Positions 1-11,087 are shown, numbered from the stretch's first letter. The stretch: DNA of 64,000 nt from Gentiana macrophylla (GCA_026214975.1 CM047805.1:108867845-108931844), one strand, 5' to 3'. A program made the numbers and translations. Notes: a model not told the origin generated them from the letters alone.

Positions 1-329
1 TCTTTGCTCGTGTAATGAGGGATTATAAAACTTCATCAGAATTTTCTCAAGCCTTGAACCTGCTACTCGTGCCTGCGGTTAGCGTAACTTATTCGATCGG
101 GGTAAATGAAGCTCGTATTCAGTTTCCCGAGCTAGCGATTGATCAAGTTCCTAACAAGGGTATTTATAACCCTATTGTGGAGAAGACTTATAACGACCGT
201 GTGGAAGAGTTCCGAAGGGGAGAGGACATTGTTACCAAGTACGCAGTCATCCGTCATATTCTTCGGCTCATTCTGCACCCAATGCTTAGAACTTTTCTTT
301 TTAGACTGTATCATTACTACATTTTGTAA
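1..329 (+). pseudogene. C-terminal relic of a Tat-retrotransposon antisense ORF
   Basis: The frame is already open at base 3, upstream of the ATG at 15, so the 5' part lies outside the window. The pattern FPELAIDQV...NPIVEKTYNDRVEEFRRGE parallels the C-terminus of element B's antisense protein, which has the order IPEFDMSTLE, then YNPNSEDLYDRYIEEFQQGE. The last third, after about residue 75, loses the resemblance and becomes AT-rich. The antisense ORFs of Tat elements lie opposite to gag-pol. The minus-strand integrase relic at 2013-2576 therefore fits as part of the same old element. The protein's function is unknown in the family. Confidence 0.6.
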
Positions 330-570
330 ACTAACTATGCATATTTTTCTTGCGATGTCTACTGACTTATTTATTTCTCAGTTGCTTCCATGTTTTCTGC
401 TTGCTTTCTTTTTGTCCTTTACCTTAGCCCCCCAGTATGGCATATCTAAACGTTTAGTTCTTGGATGGCATACTTGTTTTGTCATTTGGTTATCAATAGA
501 TTGTATACTTCAATAAGTTCGTTACGAACTCAACTAATCCATATAGCTAATTTTAGCTAGCTCGTCTCAA

Positions 571-1222
571 AATTTTGACGAGCCCGACCCGCAGAGCTCA
601 GTAAGCTCGTCCTGCAAACTTCATTGAATTTTGTTCTTTGCAAACTTTTAATTTCGGCTGAGTCCAACCTGCGGAGCTCAGCAAATTCGACCTGCGAACT
701 TCGTTGAAGTTTGTCCTTTTCAAACTTTTAATTTCGGCTGAGTCCGACCTACGGAGCTCAACAAGTTCGTCCTGTGAACTTCGTTGAAGTTTGTCCTTTG
801 CAAACATTTAATTTCGGCCGAGTCCGAACTGCGGAACTCAGCAACTTTGTCCAACGAACTTTGTTGAAGTTTGTCCTTTGCAAACTTTTAATTTTGGCTG
901 AATCCGACCTGCGGAGCTCAGCAAGTTTGTCCTGCGAGCTTCGTTCAAGTTCGTTCTTTGAAAACTTTTAATTTTGGCTGACTCCAACCTACGGAGCCTA
1001 ACAAGTTCATCCTGTGAACATCGTTGAAGTTTGTCATTTGCAAACTTTGAATTTCGGTTGAGTCCGACCTGCGGAGCTTAGCAAGTTCATCCTGCGAACT
1101 TCGTTGAAGTTTGTCCTTGGCAAACGTTTAATTTCGGCCGACTCCGACCTACGGAGTTCAGCAAGTTCGTCCTGCGAACTTCGTTGAATTTTGTCCTTTG
1201 AAAACTTTTAATTTTTCGGCTG
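571..1222. repeat. 80-bp tandem array, about 8 copies
   Basis: The landmark ATTTCGGCTGAGTCCGACCT (with variants) recurs at 651, 731, 811, 891, 971, 1051, 1131 and 1211, exactly 80 bp apart. Units differ by several substitutions each and no indel is visible until the last copy. The array lies between the antisense ORF relic and the minus-strand integrase relic. This is the interval where Tat elements are known to carry hypervariable tandem repeats that can seed satellites. Short open frames across it are by-products of the periodicity. Confidence 0.9.
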
Positions 1223-1339
1223 CATTTTCTGCAACTTTAAATGTTGATGGAGGACCATCAAGCCATCATCATTTTCTACACAGCTCTTATGGTCCACGAT
1301 TTCACATTGATGATCATTAACCGTCTAAGACTTATATCA

Positions 1340-1890
1340 AGTGATTTGCATGAGATCTGCAGTCTGGTGTGTGCCGGTTGTGAAGGAAAACTCTCTTTAT
1401 AGCTACAATGACGTTCGGCGTACGCCACTATAAGTCGGCGTATGCCACTATAAGTCGGCGTACGCCACTATAAGTCGGCGAACGCCGGCCATTCATAGCG
1501 GCTCAGTAAAATAGTCATAACTTGTGTTGTAGACCTCCGATTGATGTGATTCAAGATGAGTTGGAAAGCTCGTTTCTTGATCTACAACTCATTAATAAGA
1601 CTTCTCCAGAAAAGTTTATAAGCTGGGTCAAATGTCCATTGAATGTATGCTACGGTAGAAACGCAAAAGACAATTGATACGTTTGAATGTGATAGCTTCC
1701 GGCATACTTTTCTAGCCATCAAAAGACGGGTTTATCTCAACACGTGGCCTCACTCGGGGTCTTGGTTAACCTATAATACTGCAATACAACACTACAATAC
1801 CAAGCGTAAACCCGACACGACGCTCCGGTTACTATAACCGGTACAAAACTAATCAAAACATGATATTTTATATAATAATTACTAACTACA
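1340..1890 (-). repeat. LTR fragment of the element C family
   Basis: Several blocks match the LTR at 56290-58250: a stretch around CATAACTTG, then GTTGGAAAGCTC, a segment with CACTCGGGGTCT, and a segment with GACACGAC-CTCCGGTTACT followed by AACCGGTACAAAA. Order and strand are the same. A minus-strand TATA box (AGCTATAAAG, 1395-1404) sits beside a four-copy 20-bp repeat. The ends are not defined and no TSD was found. It could be a truncated solo LTR. Confidence 0.6.
1417..1496. repeat. 20-bp tandem repeat built on the palindrome GGCGTACGCC
   Basis: Units start at 1417, 1437, 1457 and 1477. Each consists of GGCGTACGCC (or a one-base variant) followed by ACTATAAGTC. GGCGTACGCC is a perfect 10-bp palindrome. 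The cluster lies just upstream, on the minus strand, of the LTR TATA box. The related LTR at 57561-57710 carries an unrelated palindrome at the equivalent place. Confidence 0.85.
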
Positions 1891-2012
1891 CATTTGGGTG
1901 AAACTAAGCAACTAATGACTCAAATTGATACAAGAACATCAATAAATGCATGAGAAATTGGGATAAAACATCGTGAAATGCATCAACTAGTTGACTCACA
2001 TCACCTGTCCAT

Positions 2013-2576
2013 AGTATATTGGGTAGGTGTTCAACCCAACTCGACCTCTCTTCTTTGAGTCTTTTCTTAAGGCCAGTCTTTATTTGCCTGTTAGTTTGCT
2101 CGAGCTGCACATTGGCTTATGGATGACCCACAGAAGTAAAGTGTCGAGTGATTCCTAATTCGAACAACCATGCGTGAACTATTTTGTCTTCGAACTGAGT
2201 ACTATTGTCTGAGATAAGTGATATCGGAATGTCATACCTGCATATAATGTTTTTCCATAAGAACTTATGTATGGCCTTGGCCGTGATCTATCCATTTGAT
2301 GAAATAATCAACAGCTACGAATATAAATTTGAAGTTACCCGGAGCTCGGGGTAGCGGGCCAACTATGTCTACCCCACTGATCGTATAGCCATGGTGATGC
2401 TATTAGAACCATGGAATAAAAATATTGATGGGGCATGCTATCATGAAACTGGCATGATCTACACGTTTGCACGAGATCTTGAGCATCTTTTTACATTAGT
2501 GGGCCAGTAATACCCGAAGAGACGGCATTTCCTGGCCATGGTCCGATCTCCAGCATGGTTTCCACAGATTCCTTGG
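2013..2576 (-). pseudogene. Tat-type integrase relic (left part of split host element)
   Basis: Read on the minus strand, it runs from a zinc-finger part (EIHQGICGNHAGDR, ending in GYYWP) through a core like ISLISDNSTQFED to EQTNRQIKTGLKKRL and LPNILW. These match element B's integrase in order. Stops and short gaps show decay, and homology stops after the ILW motif near 2013. Element A interrupts it at the TSD CTTGG (2572-2576). Joining 2576 to 21401 with one TSD copy restores the reading frame across the site, which confirms the insertion point. The remainder is at 21401-21720. Confidence 0.8.
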
Positions 2577-2579
2577 GGA

Positions 2580-3254
2580 TGTAGCGCTGAACACCAGATT
2601 TGCGGTAACAGTGTTTATCTTGAGGATATAAGGCTGATAGGTGTGATTTCCACGGTGTAGACACGGTGGTGATCAAGAACAGTGGTGGCAGGTTAAGTGT
2701 TTGTGAAGAACAAGTGAAGTAGTCGACAAATTGGTAGAGTTTCTGCTTATATTAGATTATAGCTTAAAGCTTAAGAGATTTCTCCTCTTCTTATTACAAT
2801 GTGATCCCATATTTATAGGCTAAAAAGTAAGTCGGTCTACTGTTCATCGACAAGACAACTGAGAGTACATTGCTAAGTTAAATATGCATGTAATACAAGT
2901 GTCCTAGCCAGCTGCCAGGAGTGGCCAGCTGTTTTGGCCAGCTGTATCAATAAGTATGGCGGGCAACGATCAGCGACCATTGATAAGTATGGCGAGCAGC
3001 GGACTCAGTTGTGCCTTGTCTTGAACTAAGCTTTACTATATGGATAGAAATCACATGGAGAAGATGGGTCCGACATATGACTGGCGGACAAGATCCGGCT
3101 TATTGTTAGCGGGCAGGACCCGGCTTGTAGCTAGCGGGCAGGAGATGGCTGTGGCAGCGGCCAGCGGAGATAGAAGCCCATTACCTATGTTGATGGGCCA
3201 AGATGGTAGGCCCAATATGGATGAACAGGGCCCCATTCCGATCAGGGTATATCA
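2580..3254 (-). repeat. Element A 3' LTR
   Basis: This 675-bp repeat matches 20733-21395 apart from substitutions and small indels, including an extra TTTTGGCCAGCTG-like duplication here. A minus-strand TATA box, CTATAAATATGGG, lies around 2809-2821. A polypurine tract (GAGTAGGGGGCCAT on the minus strand, 3255-3268) abuts its inner end, which marks it as the 3' LTR. Confidence 0.9.
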
Positions 3255-3359
3255 ATGGCCCCCTACTCTGTGCCTGGCGTGTCCGCCAAGGCGGAGAGTA
3301 GAACTTGAAGAAGAACTTTAGATGAAGCTCTATTTGTGGTCGCTCGTGACAGAGGCATG

Positions 3360-3600
3360 TCGATACTGTCTTATCGGGCTTGAACCAGTGTTGGTGAAAA
3401 CCACTAGTTATATGCTGTGCATTTGTAGCGAACAGGCTTGATCGCCGATAATGCTCTATCGGGCTTGAATCAGTGTTAGTATCGCGCAGCGAATTACCGA
3501 TTTATATGTTGTGCATTGCAGCGGACATGCTTGATTGCCGACAACGTTCTGTCGGGCTTATTCAAGTGATAGCGCTCTATCAGAGATGTTTTGTCAAAAT
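3360..3600. repeat. Short tandem repeat in element A 3' region
   Basis: The phrase TATCGGGCTTGAA(C/T)CAGTGTT recurs at about 3372 and 3457, with a diverged third copy (GTCGGGCTTATTCAAG) near 3550. Spacing is about 85-93 bp. Intervening text such as TATATG-TGTGCATT and GCTTGAT(C/T)GCCGA also repeats. It lies between the 3' LTR and the antisense gene promoter. Confidence 0.7.
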
Positions 3601-3896
3601 AAGCCACAGCGGGCATTGATTGATACTAGCCGCTTAAAGTAATGTTTGGAGATAATAAAACGCTGAGGTCTCTTCTTCTTTGGATAAGTTGATGGTCGCC
3701 AGGAGGGATTTGAACGGTTGGAAAATGTAAACGGATGTATCGGTACACGAAACGTCACATCAGTCACGTGCGCTGACACGGCGGTTGGAACTGAACCGTC
3801 CTTTGCTCTGATTGGCGGAGAGAAATCGGCAATCGTTCCAGTCATCATTACTTTCAAAATTTAAAACCCCAAGCGACGTTCCCCCCCAATTTTCCC

Positions 3897-3910
3897 TCTA
3901 TAAATAGAGG
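3897..3910 (+). promoter_or_regulatory. TATA box of element A antisense gene
   Basis: TATAAATA at 3899-3906 in a CTCTATAAATAGAGG context is followed by CT-rich sequence suitable for a start site. The leader then runs to a canonical donor (CAG|GTATG, exon end 4065). A 5' leader intron of about 456 bp ends at TTTTCCAG (4521), one base before the ATG at 4523. The promoter points against the gag-pol of the same element. Confidence 0.65.
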
Positions 3911-4522
3911 AGTCACCCCCAACTCTTCCACTTTTCCCCTCTCTTTTCTCTGATAAACTTCTCCGGCGATAAAGCAAAGGAAAACTCCGGAGATTGCAAG
4001 CAGGCTCCGGCGAGTGCTCTTTCTTAGTCAAAGCTCAACGCTTTATCACCTTCATTATCAATCAGGTATGAAACTTCACTCCTTTATTGTTTGCCGATTC
4101 GATTATGCTCTTATTTCTCCCATTCTTTTTGCTAAAATGTCGAATGCTGTGATTTTTGCCTCTGTAATTTTACCTCCCTCTGATGAATGCCATGAGCCCC
4201 AACCGTTTATGTTTTTCTGCAATTTATGGCTCTTTTCTCTCAGAAGAACCATTGCATGCGTATGCTTTGATTATGGTTGCTTGCTATTGTTCAAGTTGTG
4301 TCTATGCTTTTGAATGCGCATTTAGGGTTTTTCTGGGTTTGAATTTAGGGTTTTTTCTGAGAAATTGGGGGGTTTTTCTGGGAGTTTGGGGGTTTTTCTG
4401 GGAGTTTGTATTTGCTAAGGAAGATGGAAGGGCGAGGTGCCAGGGTGTGATTGCTTTCACCTCGGCCCGATTTCCATGTCCGGGTGATAAACTGATCCAC
4501 CTTGCCCATTTTCTTTTCCAGA

Positions 4523-5650
4523 ATGTCATCAGAGCACACACAATCAGACGAAGAGGCTAGGGCCGCTGCGGGCTATGGGTCAGAGGAGGTAAGCATGGAA
4601 GATGCTAGCTCCAGCGACGTTGAAGAAGAGATGGATGAAAATCCAGAGCCCATTAACGTAGAATCCGACCCAGAGGTCTCGGTTATTGGTGAGGGCGCTA
4701 CTGGAGGTGAGGTCGAAGACGACGACAATATAGTACTGAGCGGCCTTATCACCGGGATGGAGAAAACTCTACATACTGGAGCCGCCAAACGTAGCGGGAA
4801 GCTCAAGGAAGCCGTGGAAATTGTTGATTCGTCGGAGAAACCAAGGAAATCTCCAAAGGCAGTTGTGTCCAAGAGGAAAGCCGTAACTGCCGATGAGCCC
4901 GCCAAGAAGAAAAGGGCTCCCAAGAAAAGGTCCGCTGCCGTTGAGAATGAACTTGCAGAGCAAAAGCGAGCAGACATCAATCTTATATCTCGATGGAAGG
5001 AGTTCAAAGATCGAGAAGATTATACCTTGGCGTTGGGGGCGTATGATATCTCAGCGGACTATCTTTTTGTCAGTATGGGAGCGACCAACGTGTTGTGGGT
5101 TTGTGGTCGGGAGCAACAAGACTATCTGTGGCTACACTATGACCACTTCGCGGCCGGGCTCAGACCTCCCTTTGACCCATTTTTTGTTAACTTCATGGAG
5201 GAGCTGCAGGTGATGCCTTGCGACCTTAGCCTAGGGGTTGTCCGCGTGGTTATGTCTTTTATCATAATCAGTAGGTTGAGCGGGTGCGAACCGTCGATGC
5301 CGGTGCTCTTATACTTTTATAGTTTTTCCCGGAAAGGCGGGGCCGGTCAAATTCAGCCGCGTAGTAGATCAAGCCATGGGAGGCCCCATTTACTATTCGA
5401 TCTTCCGGACAAGGTAGCGGACTGGGACAAGAGGTGTATGAAGGTTGAATCCCGGGTAGGATGGCCGTTCGAGAAGCTACCAGTGAACTCGGTTAAGACC
5501 GAACACTTGGTAAAAATAAACACTCAATTTGATGATGACACCTTTATATCCGAGCTGAAAGAAGATCTGGGCTATACCCGCAAAGGTGAACCTCAAGCCC
5601 AAGCATTTAAGCGGAGGTTGTTCTTTGGGCGTCGGCCACTCTATCTTTGA
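4523..5650 (+). pseudogene. Element A antisense gene, first coding part (Transposase_28-like)
   Basis: The start chosen is the ATG at 4523, directly after the acceptor at 4521. The first 100 residues are acidic and serine-rich. A basic nuclear-localisation-like stretch (AKKKRAPKKR) follows. Then comes a globular region with the pattern VMPCDLSLGVVRVVMSF and LLYFYSF, resembling the plant 'putative gypsy type transposon' domain (PF04195), as in element B's antisense protein. The frame ends at 5650 within what should be the domain's downstream part, followed by clashing frames. The copy is therefore probably broken here. The family's function is unknown. A nuclear, DNA- or RNA-associated role is inference from the basic stretch only. 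Confidence 0.7.
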
Positions 5651-6689
5651 CAGCCGGACTATCGGGGCCGGCATTGGCGATCCCTTGGTTATGGTCGAGT
5701 CTCTGCCGACTCACCCAGACTGGTATGGGGAGTGTCATCACGGCAAGCGCATGCCTTCCCAAATGTGTTATACGCAACGGCGATCCTCTCGCGCGAGCTC
5801 CGAGTAGGATTTTACTTGGTATTATTTTTGATTCTTTTCAAAATTTGTTTCTTTTCATAACTTCGTTCGCTAATAAATCTTGTTCACCGTAGGTACCATG
5901 GATAAATTAGCTTAACGCAGTGGTGACAAAGAAGAAGACCACCGGCGAGTTGAGGAGGGGCTGAGCTAAAGGGATCAAAACATCCCTCCCATGGTCGACT
6001 TTACAGCACGACGGCGGCCGGATCTTACGGAGCTAAGGTCGTGAAATCATCCGGCCATGATAATAGAGAAAGCGCGGCGGGCAAAACCATAAAGCAAAAT
6101 CTTTCGACGAAGCCGCCACGGGTGATAAGAAGAAGAGGGTCTTTGTTGAGGAGATTGAGCCCCGAGGAGATGACAAATGGCAAGCGGGATGTCCTCTTCA
6201 CAAGAAATCCAGAACCGATGACCCCAGAGGAAAGAGGCCCTTTGAAAAAGTAAAGGCAAATCAGAGTCAGCCTAAAGCTGTTTCGGCGGGCACGAGGACA
6301 GTGGTGCCTTTTGCTGGAGTCCCTGCTGGGCCTAGAGGGTGTCCCGCTGCTTGGTTGGACAAAGAGTTTATGCGGCAACAGCCTCTCGACCTGCCCATGG
6401 CGCGGACAATTTCAAGGGGCATTGCCGACGTGCCTTCCCTGAGGCATTTTAGATGGGGTCTCCCTAATGACATCCAGCTGGAGATAGGTCGAGGGATTGC
6501 GGAAAGAGTTGTAATATAGGACCAAGCCGATCCCCGCCATGCCTTTCTTGGGAGTATCGACGCTCTGTGGGGTTTATACGGTGCCACGGTGAGCATGGTA
6601 AACATCTTTTCTTGCTTTCGTTTTTCATTCTTTTTATTACCATTTTTCTTGAGTCAATATTGACCCCGCGGTTTACTCTTCTTTTTCAG
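5651..6689 (+). pseudogene. Element A antisense gene, decayed middle part
   Basis: No single frame is open. Fragments in different frames include a basic piece (about 6041-6253) and a proline/glycine-rich piece (6301-6519). Likely splice signals remain: a donor at about 5806 (CGA|GTAGG) with an acceptor ending ACCGTAG at about 5893, and a donor near 6592 (CACG|GTGAGC) with the acceptor TTTTTCAG at 6689. Element B carries two introns in the corresponding part. Exact exon limits cannot be fixed by eye. Confidence 0.45.
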
Positions 6690-7195
6690 GTTGGTACTGG
6701 CTTGGCGCAGTTCGTTAATGATTATAGAAACACCATTTCTGAAAGCGTTGATGTTAGAAAGGAGTTGGCCGATACCAAGAAAGCTCTGGCCGCTGCAAAT
6801 GAAGTGTCGGCTGGTCTTCACAGTAGCCTAGGTGTGGCTGAGGCAGAGAATGAGAAGCTGAGGGCGCAGCTTGCCGAGGCCAAAAAAGTTAACTCTGACC
6901 TCGTGAAGCAGGGTAAATCTGTTGATCGGACCATGAAGGAGATGAAGCTTAAAGTTACCGAGGCTCAAGCTCATTGTGAGGCCGAGCAAGCAGTGTGCGC
7001 AGATCTGCGTAAACAGTTGGAGGATCTGAGTTCGAGTATCCCAGGCCAGATTGAGGCCGCTAGCAAAGCTGCTGGAGATGAAAACTTTATGATGGGATAT
7101 GATCAGGGGTTTTATCACATCGCAAGGTGCGTCCTGGCTCATGATGGCGGTACTCCCGACCTTGATGTCTTAGAAGAATAGATCCTTACTCATCC
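6690..7195 (+). pseudogene. Element A antisense gene, coiled-coil exon, cut by element D
   Basis: The exon starts after TTTTTCAG at 6689. It encodes about 120 residues of heptad-like, Glu/Lys/Ala-rich sequence, then MMGYDQGFYHIARCVLAH, comparable to element B's MMGGYTMAVDQVKAVIP. An in-frame TAG occurs at 7179-7181. The frame then continues as ILTH up to element D's insertion site (TSD CATCC, 7191-7195). The rest resumes at 13807. Confidence 0.7.
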
Positions 7196-8641
7196 TGTCA
7201 CGGATTTTATCTAAGAAAAACAACAAGTAATAAAATTTATAAATCCGGTATTCCCCAAGTGCAGGGATCGTAGTATAGCGATTAATACCGGAGTCGATCA
7301 CAGGGAATCGAGGTATCTAGTTCATTAATTTTCCTAAGATTGTTACTACTATTTATTACTAAATCTAAACTAAAACGGAAAATAAACTGGACAGAGGATT
7401 GTCAATCCAAAGCCAGGAAGGATAAAAGCGAAAATTAATAAATAAAACTATAAACGAAAAGAACATAAAACAAAGATACATTGGATCAAACAATATACAA
7501 ACCAAGTGATTTCGATCCTAGTTCATCTCATGATTTTAATTCAATATTGTGGTTTCACCTATCAAAGGTATGAATTTCTACTCTCGTAGATAACTCGCCT
7601 ATCAATCTCTCATCTCTCGATATATCGGATTGACGCTATCAAAACAAGGTGTAAGATCTCTCAATCTAGCAACCTAGACATCTAACCTATCAACTCTCGT
7701 TATGTCAAGATTAGTAATCCCATCTTTCCTATGGTGATCTAAGGTTTACACCGACTCTCGTCATACGGTAAACATCAATAACAATTCATCTTTCGATATT
7801 GATTGCATAGCACATAAGCATAGGAAGATACAAAACGAATCAAAGATCATAAAGATAAACAAAGGATTGAATAAATTAAAAGATAAACTCACATAGTTTG
7901 TACAATGGATGATCTCCATGAATCACAAACGAAAAGAAAAGCATCCTAAACTAACCCGGATCACCCGAGCACAAGGCTCGGGTGATCGGCCTTGAAAACC
8001 TCAGAGGGGCGGCTGCTTTGTGTGTATTTTTTTCGTGTAAAAATCTGATGATATTAGGGTTGGGGCGCAGCTGTTATATATAGAAGAAGTAAGTTGGCTA
8101 GGTCAAAAACTAGGTCGGTTGTGCTTAAGTCGGCCATGGACGCCCGTCTGGTCTTCCGGGACGCCCGTCCAACTGCTTTGGACGCTAGGTCAGACGCTCG
8201 TCCATACAACGTCCAAACTCTCTGTTCAACTTTTATCTCTTGGACGCTCGTTCATTTTGATGGACGCCCGTCCATCCTGGACGGGACTTGGACGTTCGTT
8301 CACTGGCTTGATCTTCGATTTTCTTCTATCTTTATCCTTTCCTTCCATCTTTATCTCATCTCCATCATATAAATCTTCAGTTAATTCATCTTTAAATCCT
8401 CTTCTAATCCATATCTCGTGTATCTACAATAATCAAAAACATACCAAAGCGTAACAGAACTCCAAAATAACATAAAATCACAATTTAAGCACATAATTCG
8501 TTACGTTTTGCAATTTAACTATTAAAAACACCATTTTCTCAATATTTCAATATAAAGCTCGATTTCTATGAAAATAATACGAATATGGGGGAAATTGATA
8601 TCAAATATATCCTTATAAAACGTATAAAATCACCCTTAACA
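7196..8641 (-). repeat. Element D 3' LTR
   Basis: It is 1446 bp, with TG...CA ends and nearly identical to 12356-13801. It adjoins the purine tract at 8642-8656. A minus-strand TATA-like CTATATATAACAG lies at 8071-8083. A cluster of GGACGCCCGTC-type words (8137-8302) lies just upstream of it. Confidence 0.95.
8137..8302. repeat. GGACGCCCGTCC-word cluster in element D 3' LTR
   Basis: At least six copies of a near-palindromic word (GGACGCCCGTC, GGACGCTCGT, GGACGTTCGTTC) lie within 166 bp in otherwise AT-rich DNA. The same cluster occurs in the other LTR (13297-13462). Related words occur twice in the interior (11088-11296 and 11972-12128). Confidence 0.85.
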
Positions 8642-9091
8642 ACTCCCCCACACTTAGCTTTTGCTCGTCCCGAGCAAAACAAAACGGAAGTCAAGACTCG
8701 AGACATATAAACATTTATGCAACCATAAAGCATATTCAGTAGTTTAGAGGTTCACCCAAGTGTGTGTGCATAGCCATAACAAATTTCCACTAAATCCACA
8801 CTTGAAATTGATTCAAGCAAAACTAGCCAACATCCCATTTAAATCTGAAATATAAAAACGATTATAACATGCCCCTCACGGAACATACATATTCGAAAAG
8901 CAATAAGGAGTATTTAAAATATTTCCGACATACTTAGAGGATAATCCCTACAACATATCTTTCAGTTTATACTGGGGATAGTCAGAAGATAACTACGGTT
9001 CTCACCCATCTTTTCACATTGCCATTTGCTAATTTTTCTTTATAGTTCAATCAATTCCACATATATAGCATATATGCCCTCATTCCCAAGC

Positions 9092-9200
9092 AATAGGGCG
9101 TTTAGTGATAACACCCTATTTGGACTACTATCATCGAGCGATGGGAGCTATTGAACCTCATAGTGGTATAGGACGTTTCGTGATAATGCCCTACCGCACT
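9092..9200. repeat. Pair of hairpin-forming sequences in element D interior
   Basis: The first (9092-9120) pairs AATAGGGCG with CACCCTATT around TTTAGTGATAA. The second (about 9162-9200) pairs AGTGGTATAGG imperfectly with CCCTACCGCACT around GTTTCGTGATAA. The loop word is shared while the stems differ. A small perfect hairpin, CATCG-AG-CGATG, lies between them. Confidence 0.6.
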
Positions 9201-10223
9201 CAATTCATTGGCAGCTACATCCGACATACACATATATTATTCATGTTATTCATCTTAGATTGGTATACAAACCTTAAATTATATCCTTCCTATCACATTC
9301 AAACCTTCAGATATTCACAGCATGTCATACTTTAATATTAAACACAAACTATTAAAATTTTCAAAATTCGTATGTACGCAAAGAATCATGCGATAATCAT
9401 CAAAAATCTCTAATCAAATGTGCATAGCTTTAAAATATAGCTCATCATTTACTATGGCACGTGAAAAATAGTGTTGGGTGAAACATCTAAATTTACTAAA
9501 TATGCAAAATAATGCACCAATGATATAAGAACTCAAATAAAGATATGCCTTTGCTTACTTGGGACAAAACAAACAAAAATTTTAAAATTTAGCACCTTTT
9601 CATAGAAATATAATAAACCAAGCAAATGATATGTAGATACCCCAAACCATTCCCCTCCCCCACACTTAAGCCACAACATGTCCTCAGGTTGTGCAGAATT
9701 AAAAGGAAAAGATAAAGAACTTAGCTGATTGTAGTTCAAAAAAAGGAGCAGTGCGGAGTGGCCAGAGATCCAATCGAAACGCTCGAGGAAGTCGGTAAAT
9801 AGCACAAGCGCTATCGACAATATCTCGCACACTTGAAAAACAAGGAAGTATCTCGGGACACGGGGAATATAACAAGCAACAATAATGATATAAGCACATG
9901 GTATAATTGCTCGGATGGAAAAATCACCATACAGGAAAACACAGGACACCTAAGCGTCTAAACACAACTGAACGGAAGTTTGATATAAGCACAAAAAGAA
10001 ATAAAGCCACAGAAGCTTGTAGAATAATATAGACCACACGTGCAAACAGAAACATCAAACTCCAACTAATAATGATAGAGGATTATACATGGAAAAGAAG
10101 TCATAGAGATTTTTCAAATTAAGCCCATGTAAAGATGGAACATATACATGGAACATTACAAAACAGTAGGGCTAGGTGCAACTACATGAAAAAGATATTA
10201 CAATGCAATCTACATGATAAAGT

Positions 10224-10716
10224 GGTAGCGTACGGCAAGCCGACAGTAACTACCCTCAAGAAAAATAAAAGAAAAATAGAAAAACAATGCAACTAGATGA
10301 CATGCAACTAAATGATATGCAAAAATAAAAGAAAATAAAAGAAATAAAACTAGCCCACTCATTTGCAACACGACATGTATATCATAAACGTCTACCAAAT
10401 AATGATAGTTTACGATAAACGACAGTACTATTCATTATATGCATTGTAGACGCGCCTTAAGACTCATCAAAGGTGATAGCATTATGGAGAACCAACAGTT
10501 AGCTATACTAAACAGATATAACTCATAAGAAAACATGGTAGCATACGGAAAACCGACAGTAGCTACCCATATGAGTTACAAAAATAACAAGAAAGCACAT
10601 AGGTCTCAAAGCTCACAAGATTCATCACAACGATATGTAGCATACGGAAACCGACATTAGCTACTAAATAACAATAAGAACAGTTATAGCATACGAGAAC
10701 CGACATTAACTATAAC
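10224..10716. repeat. Five covarying hairpins in element D interior
   Basis: Hairpins lie at 10224-10254, 10401-10436, 10520-10577, 10637-10664 and 10683-10716. All share a core like TACGGAAAACCGACA. The outer stems differ but still pair: GGTAG/CTACC, AATGATAGT/ACTATTCATT (one bulge), ATGGTAGC/GCTACCCAT inside AACTCAT/ATGAGTT, GTAGC/GCTAC and GTTATAG/CTATAAC. The spacers between them are unrelated. This is read from sequence only and was not folded by software. Confidence 0.75.
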
Positions 10717-11087
10717 ATGCATGGATGAATCCTAACACCCTAGATAGACGACAACAGGAACAACATAAGTCATATTAGAATCACGTCTAGCTAGGTGAAT
10801 TACTCAACATGGATTGCAATAGATGGAAAGAAAACCATAACGGTGAAAGAACAGGACATCTACGCATATACAAAGGCCACAGAGGCTCACATTAAAACAT
10901 CCATGTCAATTAATGAAGCATGTATATATAAAAATTAATCAATTATCTAACATGGATTCGTAGATGGAAAGATGTAAACATGCAAGTTCAGAACATCTAC
11001 GTAAAAATTAACTAGCCACAGAAGCTCACATGAAAGTATCCACATCAAATAAAGCATTAAAAATCAAGTCAAGAAAAATTTGGAACC

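Noticed and set aside
774..971. Repetitive 65-codon ORF in the 80-bp array
   Set aside because: It arises from reading the tandem repeat. The unit is 80 bp, not a multiple of three, so it cannot encode a simple repeat protein.
571..1222. CRISPR array
   Set aside because: The repeat is an uninterrupted 80-bp tandem without unique spacers, in plant DNA.
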